Shown here one piece after another: positions 25,415 to 35,900 of a DNA stretch of 64,000 nucleotides. Source of the DNA: M3007 sp041736625. Its GTDB lineage: Bacteria > Bacteroidota > Bacteroidia > Chitinophagales > Saprospiraceae. The DNA is taken from positions 62,001 to 126,000 of the forward strand of contig JBGSTG010000087.1 in assembly GCA_041736625.1 (NCBI GenBank), written 5' to 3'. How positions within the stretch are numbered: the first letter of the stretch is position 1; each line of letters starts with the position of its first letter. The notes below the pieces were generated by a model, which did not search any database, had not been told where the DNA came from, and worked only from the letters and a program-made list of their open reading frames with translations. The translations under genes and the position numbers were made by a program.

Positions 25415-26773
25415 TCAGTTTTCCCCAGGCAATACCCACTCCTTTCTCCCCCATCCATCCCGCAACCGGGTGAGGTCCACCGCCGGATCGATGAGCAGGC
25501 GGCTTGGCCGCCCGTTCAGGGTCACGTACACCTCGGCGCGCACCACCGGATTGGCCACTCCCTTTTTTTCATAATATGCCTTCAAAAAATGGGCGAACTG
25601 CAGGATCATATCAGGCTGCATGGACATCTGTTTCTCCTGGTGCGGGTTCAGGAACTCGCTGTTGACGACCATACCCTCGCGTCCAGTGCGCCCGTCGCGG
25701 ACGTAAAACTGCGCCGTACCCGCTTTTTCCATCAACATGACCCTCCAGGAAAAACGGTAACCCTCTTCCGTCCAGAATACATTGCCGGGATACAGCAGGT
25801 ACCGCCAGGGAAAAAGGATCTGGAACAGGAAATGCGCCAACAGCACGCACCTGGCTATGGGTATTCGCCATTCGGCATTTGTGGTTCGAATTTCCCCATC
25901 GGGCATTCGCCAAATGCGCCGGTGCCATTTTTCTGAAAAAAACACCAACGTAGCGCCGATCATCACGACCGGGAACACGCCGATCTGGAACAACATGCCG
26001 GTAACCACGTGAAAAACGATCACGGCCACGTAGGCGAAAGGCCGCGTGGTCGACCAACCCAGCCAAAAAGGGATGGTGGTGTCGTACAGCATCCCCAGCC
26101 AGCTGAACGCATAGGCGGTCTCCGGATAGCGGAACAACCAGCCGATGAGCGGAAGCTGATCCTGAGCCGGCAGCCAGATTTTCAGGGGGAGGGCGTGCAG
26201 CAACCAGTCGCTGTTGATCTTCCAAATGCCAGCGTAAAAATACACCAGGGCCAGTTGAAGTTTGAACATGTCGACCGTCCAGCGCGGCACATGGGTCAGT
26301 CGAAGCGCGGGATTGCGCCACACGTCGAGCGAAACGGCGCGGTGCGCCGGCACCACCACCAGCATGGCACACGCGATGCTGACGAAGTAATAGTGGTTCA
26401 GATAGTACGTAAGGTCCAGCAGTTCGGTGTAGGTAAACAGCAGAAACTGCGCCAGTGCTGCCAGGCGGTAGTACAGGCCCAGCATCACCAACAGCGAACT
26501 GAGCATGAGCAGCGCGTGTACCCCGTATAAGCCGGCGGGCGACAGCGGCTTCACCCATTCAAAGCCGTAGTAATGAAAGTGAAAAACCGGCTGGATGTAG
26601 TGGTCTTCTATCCAGCCAAAGGCCCAAAAACGCGCCGTGCTGAACAGCAACAAGCCCCCCAGCACAACCCGCAGGGTGACCAGGGGTGCGATGGACACCG
26701 GTTCGTCCAGACCGGCCCACCAACCTTTCAGGCGATGTCGAACGACGGTGTCAGTCGCCGTCGCCACTGGCAA
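25415..26773 (-). CDS. HTTM domain (vitamin K-dependent gamma-carboxylase-like) membrane protein
   Basis: The 452-residue product has about eight membrane helices in residues 25-330 with the HTTM pattern (LDEPVSIAPLVTLRVVLGGLL, then FYAGIWKINSDWL near residues 175-190 and FHVVTGMLFQIGVFP). HTTM domains occur in vitamin K-dependent gamma-glutamyl carboxylase and in uncharacterised bacterial proteins; the C-terminal 120 residues are soluble. Here it overlaps the upstream imelysin gene by 23 bases, so the two are coupled. An unusual stretch at about 25855-25910 encodes EIRTTNAEWRIPIA and resembles a short intergenic repeat that was captured in the coding region. Confidence 0.85.
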   Translation of the reverse strand: MPVATATDTVVRHRLKGWWAGLDEPVSIAPLVTLRVVLGGLLLFSTARFWAFGWIEDHYIQPVFHFHYYGFEWVKPLSPAGLYGVHALLMLSSLLVMLGLYYRLAALAQFLLFTYTELLDLTYYLNHYYFVSIACAMLVVVPAHRAVSLDVWRNPALRLTHVPRWTVDMFKLQLALVYFYAGIWKINSDWLLHALPLKIWLPAQDQLPLIGWLFRYPETAYAFSWLGMLYDTTIPFWLGWSTTRPFAYVAVIVFHVVTGMLFQIGVFPVVMIGATLVFFSEKWHRRIWRMPDGEIRTTNAEWRIPIARCVLLAHFLFQILFPWRYLLYPGNVFWTEEGYRFSWRVMLMEKAGTAQFYVRDGRTGREGMVVNSEFLNPHQEKQMSMQPDMILQFAHFLKAYYEKKGVANPVVRAEVYVTLNGRPSRLLIDPAVDLTRLRDGWGRKEWVLPGEN

Positions 26774-27845
26774 ACGTGATGGCGATACCCAGCAGCGAAG
26801 ACATGTCGCTTTTGATGAATCGCGTAAACTTTTGCAGTTCGTCGTTCAGCGTGACCACTTCGGGGGCCTCGGCCGCCATGAGTTCCGACAGGCTCTGGTT
26901 GGCAGGCACTGCTGCCAGCGCGGACCTTACCACGGCCATCTGTGCCTCGGTTTGCCCGATGAGCATGTCGCCGCCCTCCACACTGGCCAGGTACTCGCGG
27001 AACCCCGGGCCGTCGGCGCCGGCCGGATCCTGGCCGTACCACAGGCGCTCCACGGAGGCCCAGTGCAGTTTCATCATGTCCAGGGAGGTGGCGCTGTAAA
27101 CAGCCTCCACCAGTTGGGGCTCGGGTTGCACCTGGCCCGGGCGCTTGCCCAGGGGCAGGGCGACCTTGAAATTTTTGAGGGCCTCATAGCTGCGCACGAA
27201 TTCGTTGTATAGCAGCGAAGTGCTGCTCCCGACGTCGGTGCCGTCGTTTGCCACAAAACCGGGGTAATAGGCCGACCATGCGGTGCGGACATCCGTTGTG
27301 CTCGAAACCAGGTTCTGCACAAGATCTTTCAGGTACTGCCGGCGGTTGGGACTTGTCTGAAAGGCGTTCAGCACCTCGGCCGTGCCCTGGTTTTTGCCGT
27401 ACAGCAGGTACTCGACTGCCAGGAAGCCGCGCGCATCCCGGTCAAAATCGCTCAAGTTCCAGGTACCGGCGGCGATCTTTGACTCGATTTTGCTTTCACT
27501 GACGGGAAACAGCCCAATCTCCTCCACCAGGCTTTTCCGGGTGCCCTCTTCTCCGCCCGGTCCAAAATTGAACGCGTTGGCGTTTTGCCAGCTTTCGTAA
27601 GCCGTCCGCCAGGCCGAACGCGCCTGCTGGAGGGTGGTGTCGTCGAGCGCAGTTGTCAAAGCATCAGTCTGCGTTTTCAGTTTTTCTGTATTGCTCTGAA
27701 GCGTGCTGTACGCCGGCTGGATGATGCGCTGCCCGTAGTGCTCCAGCATCGCTTTGCGGTCGAAGTCGTTACCTGAAGAGGAACCGTTGTTGTCGCAGGC
27801 AAAAAACGGAAGGAGCAGGAGGAGAAGAACGTACTGTATTTTCAT
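26751..27845 (-). CDS. Imelysin-family (peptidase M75-like) lipoprotein
   Basis: The 364-residue product has a lipoprotein signal with lipobox PFFAC (Cys17), placing it on the cell envelope. Imelysin features are ARSAWRTAYESWQNANAF (residues about 73-92), EIGLFPV and GFLAVEYLLYG. In IrpA/imelysin the last is GxHxxE; here the His position is Leu (GFLAVE), so metal binding through that residue is lost, as in many Bacteroidota homologues. The family is linked to iron uptake. The gene is followed by the HTTM gene (overlap) and preceded by the DUF4856 gene at 62 bases. Confidence 0.85.
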   Translation of the reverse strand: MKIQYVLLLLLLPFFACDNNGSSSGNDFDRKAMLEHYGQRIIQPAYSTLQSNTEKLKTQTDALTTALDDTTLQQARSAWRTAYESWQNANAFNFGPGGEEGTRKSLVEEIGLFPVSESKIESKIAAGTWNLSDFDRDARGFLAVEYLLYGKNQGTAEVLNAFQTSPNRRQYLKDLVQNLVSSTTDVRTAWSAYYPGFVANDGTDVGSSTSLLYNEFVRSYEALKNFKVALPLGKRPGQVQPEPQLVEAVYSATSLDMMKLHWASVERLWYGQDPAGADGPGFREYLASVEGGDMLIGQTEAQMAVVRSALAAVPANQSLSELMAAEAPEVVTLNDELQKFTRFIKSDMSSLLGIAITFASGDGD

Positions 27846-27907
27846 GGTGCGAGATTTGAACTGCCGGGACGCGAAACCGAACCCTTCCGCGTCCCGACAG
27901 CAACATT

Positions 27908-29032
27908 TTACCGGTTTTGGGCAGAGACCCAGTTTTGTTTGAAGTCTTCCAGTTCGGCGGCGCTAAAGTCGTAAATATCGGCCAGACGGTTGATGGCCTC
28001 GGTCAGTTTCGGCAATTGGTTCACCGGATCAGTGACGAAAGTGTAGGACGTGGGCGTGCCGTTGTAAGGCGCATTCAGCAGAATCAGAATCTCGTCGATC
28101 TGGGCATCGGTGATGGTTTTGTGCTCTGCCGTTCGCCAGCCGTGCATAAACCCGACGGCTTCTCCGTAGGCGTGCAGGGCGGCGCCTTTGTCGGAATCCG
28201 TGGGGTTGGTGGCGCTGAGCCGGCTGATGGTGGCGTAGCAGTAGTTGATGACGGTGGCCGCGCTGGATTTTTCCCAGAGGCTGCGGATTTCTTCAATGGC
28301 TTCGTCGCGCTCCCGGTTGTAGTCGTTTCCGGCGCGCACCGCTGCCTGGAGCTTGATGAATTGATCGCGGATGCGGGTGTAAAAACCGTTGCCGTCGTTT
28401 TTGTCGCGGCGCGCGGCGTAGTTGGCGCTGAACACGTCCGGGTTGGCGTGCAGGTTGGCCTGGTAGCTGTTCGGGAAATCGGGATGGGCGCCGAAAATGG
28501 AAAGCATGCGGTCCACGGTGGCGTCGGTGATGGTGCTGTGGGTAAGCTCGTTGAAGTGTTCGTACAGCATGGCGGCGAACAGGCCTTTTTCGACCAGTTG
28601 CTCCATTTCCAGACCATTTTCATCGAAAAGATAGCCGCCAAATGCGCCCCCCTGACCAGCGGGTGGGCCGGGCACATAGGCCGTGCCGGAGGCGTTGGCC
28701 AGCTCCTGCAGGAAACCGCTTACGCCGTTTACCCGGCCAGCGTAGTAGGGCGTGGTGATGGACACCAGCGTGGGGTTGCCTGCCTGGTTGTACAGCTGGT
28801 TGAGGTTGGCATAAGGCACTTGAACACCGGCGGTACGGCCTTTTTTCGCTTCATTGACCAGATTGGTCAGGCTTTGGCGCACACCCGCTTCCGTTGTTGT
28901 GTTGGCGCTGAAGTTGGCGCCGTCGTACGCGGAGGGGATGTTGAGCGGGTCGCGCTCATCGTCGTCGTTGCAGGCAGACCAGGCCAGGGAAGCGAAAAGC
29001 AGTGCGTAGAGTGTTAAACGTGCAGTTTTCAT
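27908..29032 (-). CDS. DUF4856 domain lipoprotein
   Basis: The 374-residue product has a lipoprotein signal with Cys17 in LAWSACNDDDERD. DUF4856 features follow: IPSAYDGANFS, TRLNNLVNE-like helix (LTNLVNEAKKG), EQLVEKGLFAAMLYEHFN and SEAVGFMHGWR-like AYGEAVGFMHGW near residue 295. The family is uncharacterised but regularly sits beside imelysin genes in Bacteroidota, and is thought to act with them in iron-related uptake. The ATG at 29032 begins the signal peptide; the in-frame extension to 29083 overlaps a TACTTTTG -7 box (29070-29077). Confidence 0.85.
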   Translation of the reverse strand: MKTARLTLYALLFASLAWSACNDDDERDPLNIPSAYDGANFSANTTTEAGVRQSLTNLVNEAKKGRTAGVQVPYANLNQLYNQAGNPTLVSITTPYYAGRVNGVSGFLQELANASGTAYVPGPPAGQGGAFGGYLFDENGLEMEQLVEKGLFAAMLYEHFNELTHSTITDATVDRMLSIFGAHPDFPNSYQANLHANPDVFSANYAARRDKNDGNGFYTRIRDQFIKLQAAVRAGNDYNRERDEAIEEIRSLWEKSSAATVINYCYATISRLSATNPTDSDKGAALHAYGEAVGFMHGWRTAEHKTITDAQIDEILILLNAPYNGTPTSYTFVTDPVNQLPKLTEAINRLADIYDFSAAELEDFKQNWVSAQNR

Positions 29033-29217
29033 GTCATTGCAGTTTAAAAGGTGAAACAAAGAAACGACGCAAAAGTAAATCACGTCAGTTTATTTAGACT
29101 TTATAAAAATAATTTCTTGCAGAAGGATGACCATCCATCGTGATCGGGTCGGGCAGCATTCGGGAAATAATTTGAATCCTGATATTATATTTGGTTTAAA
29201 ACACCTAATTTCGCCCG

Positions 29218-29781
29218 GTGGAAATTGGAACCGTTTTATATCCGGAAAACCGGGCAGCATGGCGGTCATGGCTGGAAGAAAACCACCGGAGCGCATCTGA
29301 AATCTGGTTGCGCACGCCGCATATGAAATCGGCCCTCCCCCGGGTGCCTTATGACGACGCCGTGGAAGAGGCCCTTTGTTGGGGTTGGATTGACGGCATA
29401 GCCAAAAAGTACGATGATATCAGTTCCGTTCAACGATATACCCCCAGAAAGCTAAAAAGTTTTTTGTCTGAATTAAACAGGCAACGCATGTTCAAAATGA
29501 TCCGCGCAGGATTAATGATGCCTGCCGGGTTGGCCGCCGTTGGCGACCAATTGGGCAAAGAAGACGATCCGCTGATCATTCCGGACGATGTGTTGCAACA
29601 ATTAACTGTCGAAGATGACGTGTGGCGCCAGTTTCAGACTTTCCCCCTGAATTACCGGAAGTTGCGCATTGGATTTGTGATGGAATGCCGGAAAAGCAAT
29701 CTGCCGGAGTCGGACAAACGCCTTGCCTACCTGATCAAAATGACCAGGCTGGGCAAACAATACGGCACGGTAGTGGAATAG
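29218..29781 (+). CDS. YdeI/OmpD-associated family protein
   Basis: The 187-residue product carries the YdeI signature LPRVPYDDAVEEALCWGWIDG (residues about 41-60), followed by YTPRKLKSFLSELN and a C-terminal helical segment FPLNYRKLRIGFVMECRKS. Function in the family is not settled (bacteriocin protection has been suggested). The start is probably GTG at 29218, since the first ATG falls after conserved residues. TATATTTG at 29186-29193 is a plausible -7 box. Single-gene unit. Confidence 0.82.
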   Translation: MEIGTVLYPENRAAWRSWLEENHRSASEIWLRTPHMKSALPRVPYDDAVEEALCWGWIDGIAKKYDDISSVQRYTPRKLKSFLSELNRQRMFKMIRAGLMMPAGLAAVGDQLGKEDDPLIIPDDVLQQLTVEDDVWRQFQTFPLNYRKLRIGFVMECRKSNLPESDKRLAYLIKMTRLGKQYGTVVE

Positions 29782-29951
29782 AAGCCGGCGTACCGGGCGA
29801 TTGCCATTTTTGGGAGTCGTATTACCTCAATAACCATATTTCGCTAATATTTTCATTTCCCGATATTTTTTGCCCTTAATCCCGGCGCCGAACTTGATCT
29901 TGTTTTTTTAATCTGCTCAACCACGTAAACCCTTTTGCTCTGTTCTGCGAC

Positions 29952-32900
29952 ATGAAGTATTTTTACATTCTTCTTCCGGTATTGCTTGTTTTACAAGGCG
30001 GTCTCTTGTTTGCCCAACCCTGTCCGCCGGTGGGCTTTCCGGATCCGGGCAACACTTGTCCGGAGGCGCCCATTTTGTGCGAGAACCTCGACGGTTATTG
30101 CGCCACCATCAACAACAACAATGGCCCACAGCCCTTCCCGGGCTGTTCCGGGCAGTGGACGTTGAACAACGACGAGTGGTTTGCCTTTTTTGCCGGCACT
30201 ACGGAGATCGTCATCGAGGTGACGCCGTCAAACTGTTCGCAGGGGCCGGGGCAGGAGGGTTTGCAAGGCGGCATTTACGCCGGCTGTCCTCCGGGCGTGC
30301 AGATCATGGATTTACAGTGCTCCTGTACACAGAACCCGTTCATCCTGGAATCCGACGATTATGTGGTCGGGCAGGTGTACTGGTTTGTGCTGGACGGTTG
30401 CGGGGGCAACGTTTGCGACTACTCGATCGAGGTGCTTGAGGGATCCACCGTCAGCGTACCGCCGGCTGATCCGGGGCCCATCACCGGGCCGACTACCGTG
30501 TGCCAGAATACCACCAACAACTACAGCATTACGCCGCCGAATGCAGCGACTGTTTATATCTGGACACTCACGCCCTCCAACCTGGGCACCATCAACGGCA
30601 GCACCAACTCCGTGAACGTGAACTGGGGAAACATGGCGGGAACGGCCGAATTGTGCGTGCAGGTAGGCAACCTGTGCGACACGAACCCTACGCTTTCGTG
30701 CCAGATGATCGACATACAACCGGTTCCTACGGCCACCCTTTCCGGTTCGGGGATCATTTGCGAGAGCGAGCCCGAGCCCGTTGACCTGACGATTACTTTC
30801 ACCGGCGACCCGCCCTGGGAGTTTATTTACCGTCGGAACGGCGTACCTCAGCCGCCGATCGTCACCAGCGACAACCCGTACATCCTGACCGTAACCCAAC
30901 CCGGGACGTATACCTTGCAGAGTGTGCTCAGCGACGACGGGAATTGCCCGGGCACCGTCTCCGGTTCGGTCACCATCAACCAGGTGGTGATTAATCCGAC
31001 CGCTGTCGTCACCAATGCCGTCTGCGGACAGAGCAACGGCGCCATAAACCTGTCGGTCACGGGCGGGAATACACCCTACACCTATGTCTGGGACAACGGG
31101 CCGACCACGCAAGACCAAAGCAATCTCCCGGCAGGCAGTTACACCGTGACCATCACCGACGCCAACGGCTGCACGGAGTCGCTGGTGGTGACCGTTGCCG
31201 ACGACCCCTTTCCTTTTACCATCACCGGCAATACCACACCCAATACCACCTGTCTGCCGGGGGGCAACGGCGACATCGACATCACGGTGAACCCGGCCAA
31301 CACCTACACCTACATCTGGAGCAACGGAGCCACCACGCCCGACCTGACCGATGTGCCTCCAGGTTCGTACACCGTTACGGTGACGTTTGGCGTCAACTGC
31401 ACGCAGGAAGCCACTTTTGATATTGAGGACGAGCCCAACGAGCCGAACATCAACACCTCCTTTGTGGGCACCACCTGCGACCTTTCGAACGGTAGCGTCA
31501 GCATTTCCGTTACCGGTGGTGTTCCGCCCTACACCATTTTGTGGGGTGGCGGGCAAACTACGTCCACCATCTCCAACATTCCGGCCGGCTCGTACAGCGT
31601 GACCGTCACCGGCGCCAACGCGTGCACCGCCGAGGCCACCATAGATGTGCCGAACAACAACCCGCCGTTTAACGTCAACGCCGTTGTCGCACCCAATACC
31701 ACCTGTTTGCCCGGAGGGAACGGCGCGATCAACATCACCGTTACCCCGGCCAACACCTACACGTTCACCTGGTCGCATGGCCCCACCACCGAGGACGTAA
31801 ACAACCTCCCCCCCGGCTCGTACACCGTTACGGTGAGCGCCGGCGGATCCTGTACCGATGAGTTTTCATTCGACATTCCGGATGAGCCCAACGAGCCGGT
31901 GGTGAACGGCAACCCCACCCAGTCCACCTGTGATTTGGCCAACGGTAGCATCACCACCAGCATCAGCAGCAGCTTTCCACCGTATACGTACTTGTGGGAC
32001 AACGGCGCCAACACGCCCAACCTGAACAATTTGCTCGCAGGCACCTACACAGTGACCGTAACCGGCGCCAACGGTTGTAGCACGGTGCAGTCGTTTACGG
32101 TAGACAACAACAACCCGCCTTTCAACATCAACGCTAATATACAACCCAACACCTCTTGCCTGCCGCCCGGAAACGGGAGCATCACGGTGACGGTGACCCC
32201 GGCCAACACCTACACCTATACCTGGTCCTCCGGCCAAACCACGCCAGGCATCAACAACCAGCCACCAGGCTCCTACACGGTTACGGTGAGCGCCGGAGGC
32301 TCTTGCACCGATGAGGCTACCTTCGACATTCCGGATGAGCCCAACGAACCGATCATATTCATTGATGAAACACCGTCGACCTGCGAACTTTCCAACGGTG
32401 CGATCAACATCACGGTGAGTGGCGGCGTAACGCCGTACACTTACAACTGGTCAAATGGCGCGACCACCCAGGACCTGTCGGGGATTTTAGCAGGGCCCTA
32501 TTCCTTGACGGTAACCGGGGCCAACGGATGCACGGCGGTTGATTTTGTGGACCTGACGAACAACAACATAGCCATCGACATCAACGGTACGGTCACGCCC
32601 AATACCAATTGCCTGACCAACGGCAACGGCAGCATCGTGATCGCCGTTCAGCCGCAGCCGGGCGCCTATACGTACACCTGGAACACGGGCGCCACCACCC
32701 AAAACATCAACGGCCTGTCGCCCGGTTCTTACTCCGTTACCGTGAGCCTTGGCGGCGCCTGCACAGCAGAAGCCTCGTTCGACGTGCCCGATGAACCGTT
32801 CACCCCCGAATTGTCGTTTGTGGCCACCGACCCCAACTGCGGGTTGAGCAACGGCAACATAAACCTGACCGTAAACGCGGGCTTGCCGCCGTACACGTAT

Positions 32901-35900
32901 TTGTGGTCGAGCGGCCAGACTACCCAGGACATCAACAACCAGCCTCCCGGTTTTTATTTTGTGACCGTAACCGGGGCCAACGGCTGCACCAGCGTAGACG
33001 GGATTGAACTCACCAACCAGGTCATTGACATCACGGTGCTGGAAGACGTTTTTAACCAGACTTCCTGCGTGACCAATAACGGCCGCATCAACCTGTTTGT
33101 TACGCCGTCCAACGCAACTTTCCTGTGGTCGAACGGCGCCACCACGCCCAACCTGATCAACATCCCCGCAGGCGTGTACTCGGTCACGGTAAGCGCGGGA
33201 GGCGATTGCACCCAAACCCTTACCTATGTGGTGGGCGATGACCGGGAGTATCCGTCCATCATCGGCGACCTCACCAATGCCACGTGCGGTTTTAGCAACG
33301 GCTCCATCTTTACGCTGGTTTCCGGCGCGCCCGGGCCCTACAGCTACAATTGGTCGCCCAGTGGAAGTGGCCCGGACCGGGAAAATATTCCGGCCGGAAA
33401 CTACAGCGTCACCGTGACCTCCAGCCTGGGATGCACTGCCACCGAATTGTTTGCGATCGAAAACGAACCCATTCTCATCAACATTGCCGGTTTCCCCGCC
33501 GACAACATTTCCTGTACCACACCCAACGGCTTTATCGACATAGATGTCGATCCGCCGGGCACGTACACCTATGCGTGGTCCAACGGCCGCACCACCCAGG
33601 ACATCAACAACCTGCCTGCCGGTGTCTACACCGTCACAGTGACCCGGGGAACCTGTTCGGCTACGGCCACCTTTGAGGTCTTTAACCAGTTGTCGTTGCC
33701 CAACGCCAACACGGCGCCTTCCCCGGCTACCTGTGGGCAAAGCAATGGCGGTGTGGCCCTGAGCGCCAACGGTGGGTTTCCACCGTACACCTACCTGTGG
33801 ACCGGCGGCGCCACAACCCAGAACCTCAACAACGTTCCGCCCGGTACGTATAACGTTACAGTAACCGACTTCTACGGCTGCACCACCACTGCCACCGCAA
33901 CGGTGCCCAACAGTTTTATCACGCCCAACATCGCCGGGCAAAGTGCGCCCAATACCTCTTGCACGGCCCCGAACGGCAGCATAAACATTACCGCTACCCC
34001 GGCCGGGCTGGCGTTCGTTTACGCCTGGAGTAACATGAGTTCCTCGGAAGACCCCGGCAACCTGGCGCCCGGGACGTACACCGTAACCGTTAGTGTGGGA
34101 ACCGGCTGCACGTCATCTGCTACCTTCACGGTAACCGACAGCACCTCGCTGCCGGTTATCGACGCCGTCGTCACGCCTTCCATCTGCAGCCAAAGCGACG
34201 GGGGCATCAACCTCAGCATCAGTGGCGGAACCGGGCCCTATACATTCAACTGGTCCAATATGGCTTCTTCGGAAGACCTGACGAACATCCTCGCCGGCAA
34301 CTACACCGTCACGGTAACCGATGCCACCGGTTGCACCGCCGACTCCCTGTTCAACGTTCCCAACAACAGCTCCACCTTCAGCATCAGCGGTGTGGCCACA
34401 CCGGTAACATCGTGTACCACAATCAATGGCGCCATCGACCTGACGGTCACCCCGGCAGGTCCGTACACCTACCAGTGGTCAAATATGGCCACTACCCAGG
34501 ACCTGGCCAACCTGCCACCCGGCACGTATGACGTAACCGTGGTGGAGACCGGCACCTGCGCGGCGTCGGCGTCGTTTGTTATTGCCGATAACCGCACCTA
34601 TCCCGCCGCCAACACGAATGTGACACCAGAAATTTGTGGACTGACCAACGGCAGCATCGACCTGACCGTCACCGGGGGCGCCACGCCGTATACATACATG
34701 TGGTCCAATGCGGCCGGCACAGAAGACCTGACGGGCATCGACGCCGGCCCCTACACGGTGACGGTGACCGGCGCCAACCGTTGTACAGGAACGGCCACCG
34801 CCAACGTTCCGGAAGAATTCATTGTATTTGCCCTGTCGGGGAACCCCGTTCCCAACAGTTCCTGCGTGGCGGCCAACGGCAGTATCGACCTGGTGGTGAC
34901 GCCCTCCGGCACGTACACATACAATTGGTCCAATGCCGCCGCCACCCAGGACCTGAACAACATCACCGGCGGAACGTATTCGGTCACGGTAAGCGCCGGA
35001 GGCACCTGCACCAACACCGCCACCTTCACGGTGAGCAGCACCATTCCGGCTCCGGTGATATCAGAGTCGGTTGCTCCGGAAGTGTGCGGACAGGGCAACG
35101 GATCCATCAACTTGTCTGTTGGTGGCGGCGCCGGACCATACGGCTTCATCTGGTCAAATGCCGCCGTAACAGAAGATTTGAGCGGCCTGCTGGCCGGCGC
35201 GTATGCCGTTACGGTAACCGGCGCCAATGGTTGCAGCACGACAGAAAATTATACGGTGCCGACCAGCACCATCATCCCGGTCATCAACTCGGCCATCACA
35301 GCGAACACCTCTTGCACAGCACCCAACGGGGCGGTTAATTTGGCGGTCACCCCCACCAACCTGACCTACCAATACAATTGGTCGGGGGGGCAAAACACCC
35401 CTGCCGTCAGCGGACTGCCGGTGGGCACGTACTCCGTCACGGTAAACGGCGGCGGCGCCTGCACGGCAACAGCCGATTTTGTGGTTCCCGACAATCGGGA
35501 TGTGCCCGTCATCGACGGTCAAATAACCAACGTCCTTTGCTTCGGCGACCTGACCGGCGCCATTGAACAAAATGTGACCGGAGGCACCCCACCCTTCAGC
35601 TTCAACTGGTCTCCTTCGATCACCGGCAATCCCGAAGATCCGGCCGGACTGGCAGCAGGCGTCTACCAGGTCACCATCACCGACCCATTGGGTTGCACAG
35701 CCACCCAAACGTACGCGATTACCCAACCAGCAACAGCGGTTTCGCTTGTCTGCGTACAGACGGCCACGGTGACTTTCCCGGGGCTTTCCGACGGCATTGC
35801 CACACTGACCATCAGCGGCGGCACCCCGCCTTACGTTGTTTCCACCACGCCCGGCGCTACGCAATCGGGCGTGCAGCCCGGCGATCTGGTGTTCAACAGC

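Noticed and set aside
30312..33941. Long minus-strand frames opposite the SprB adhesin
   Set aside because: Antisense shadows of repeated coding DNA; no signal peptide or domain.
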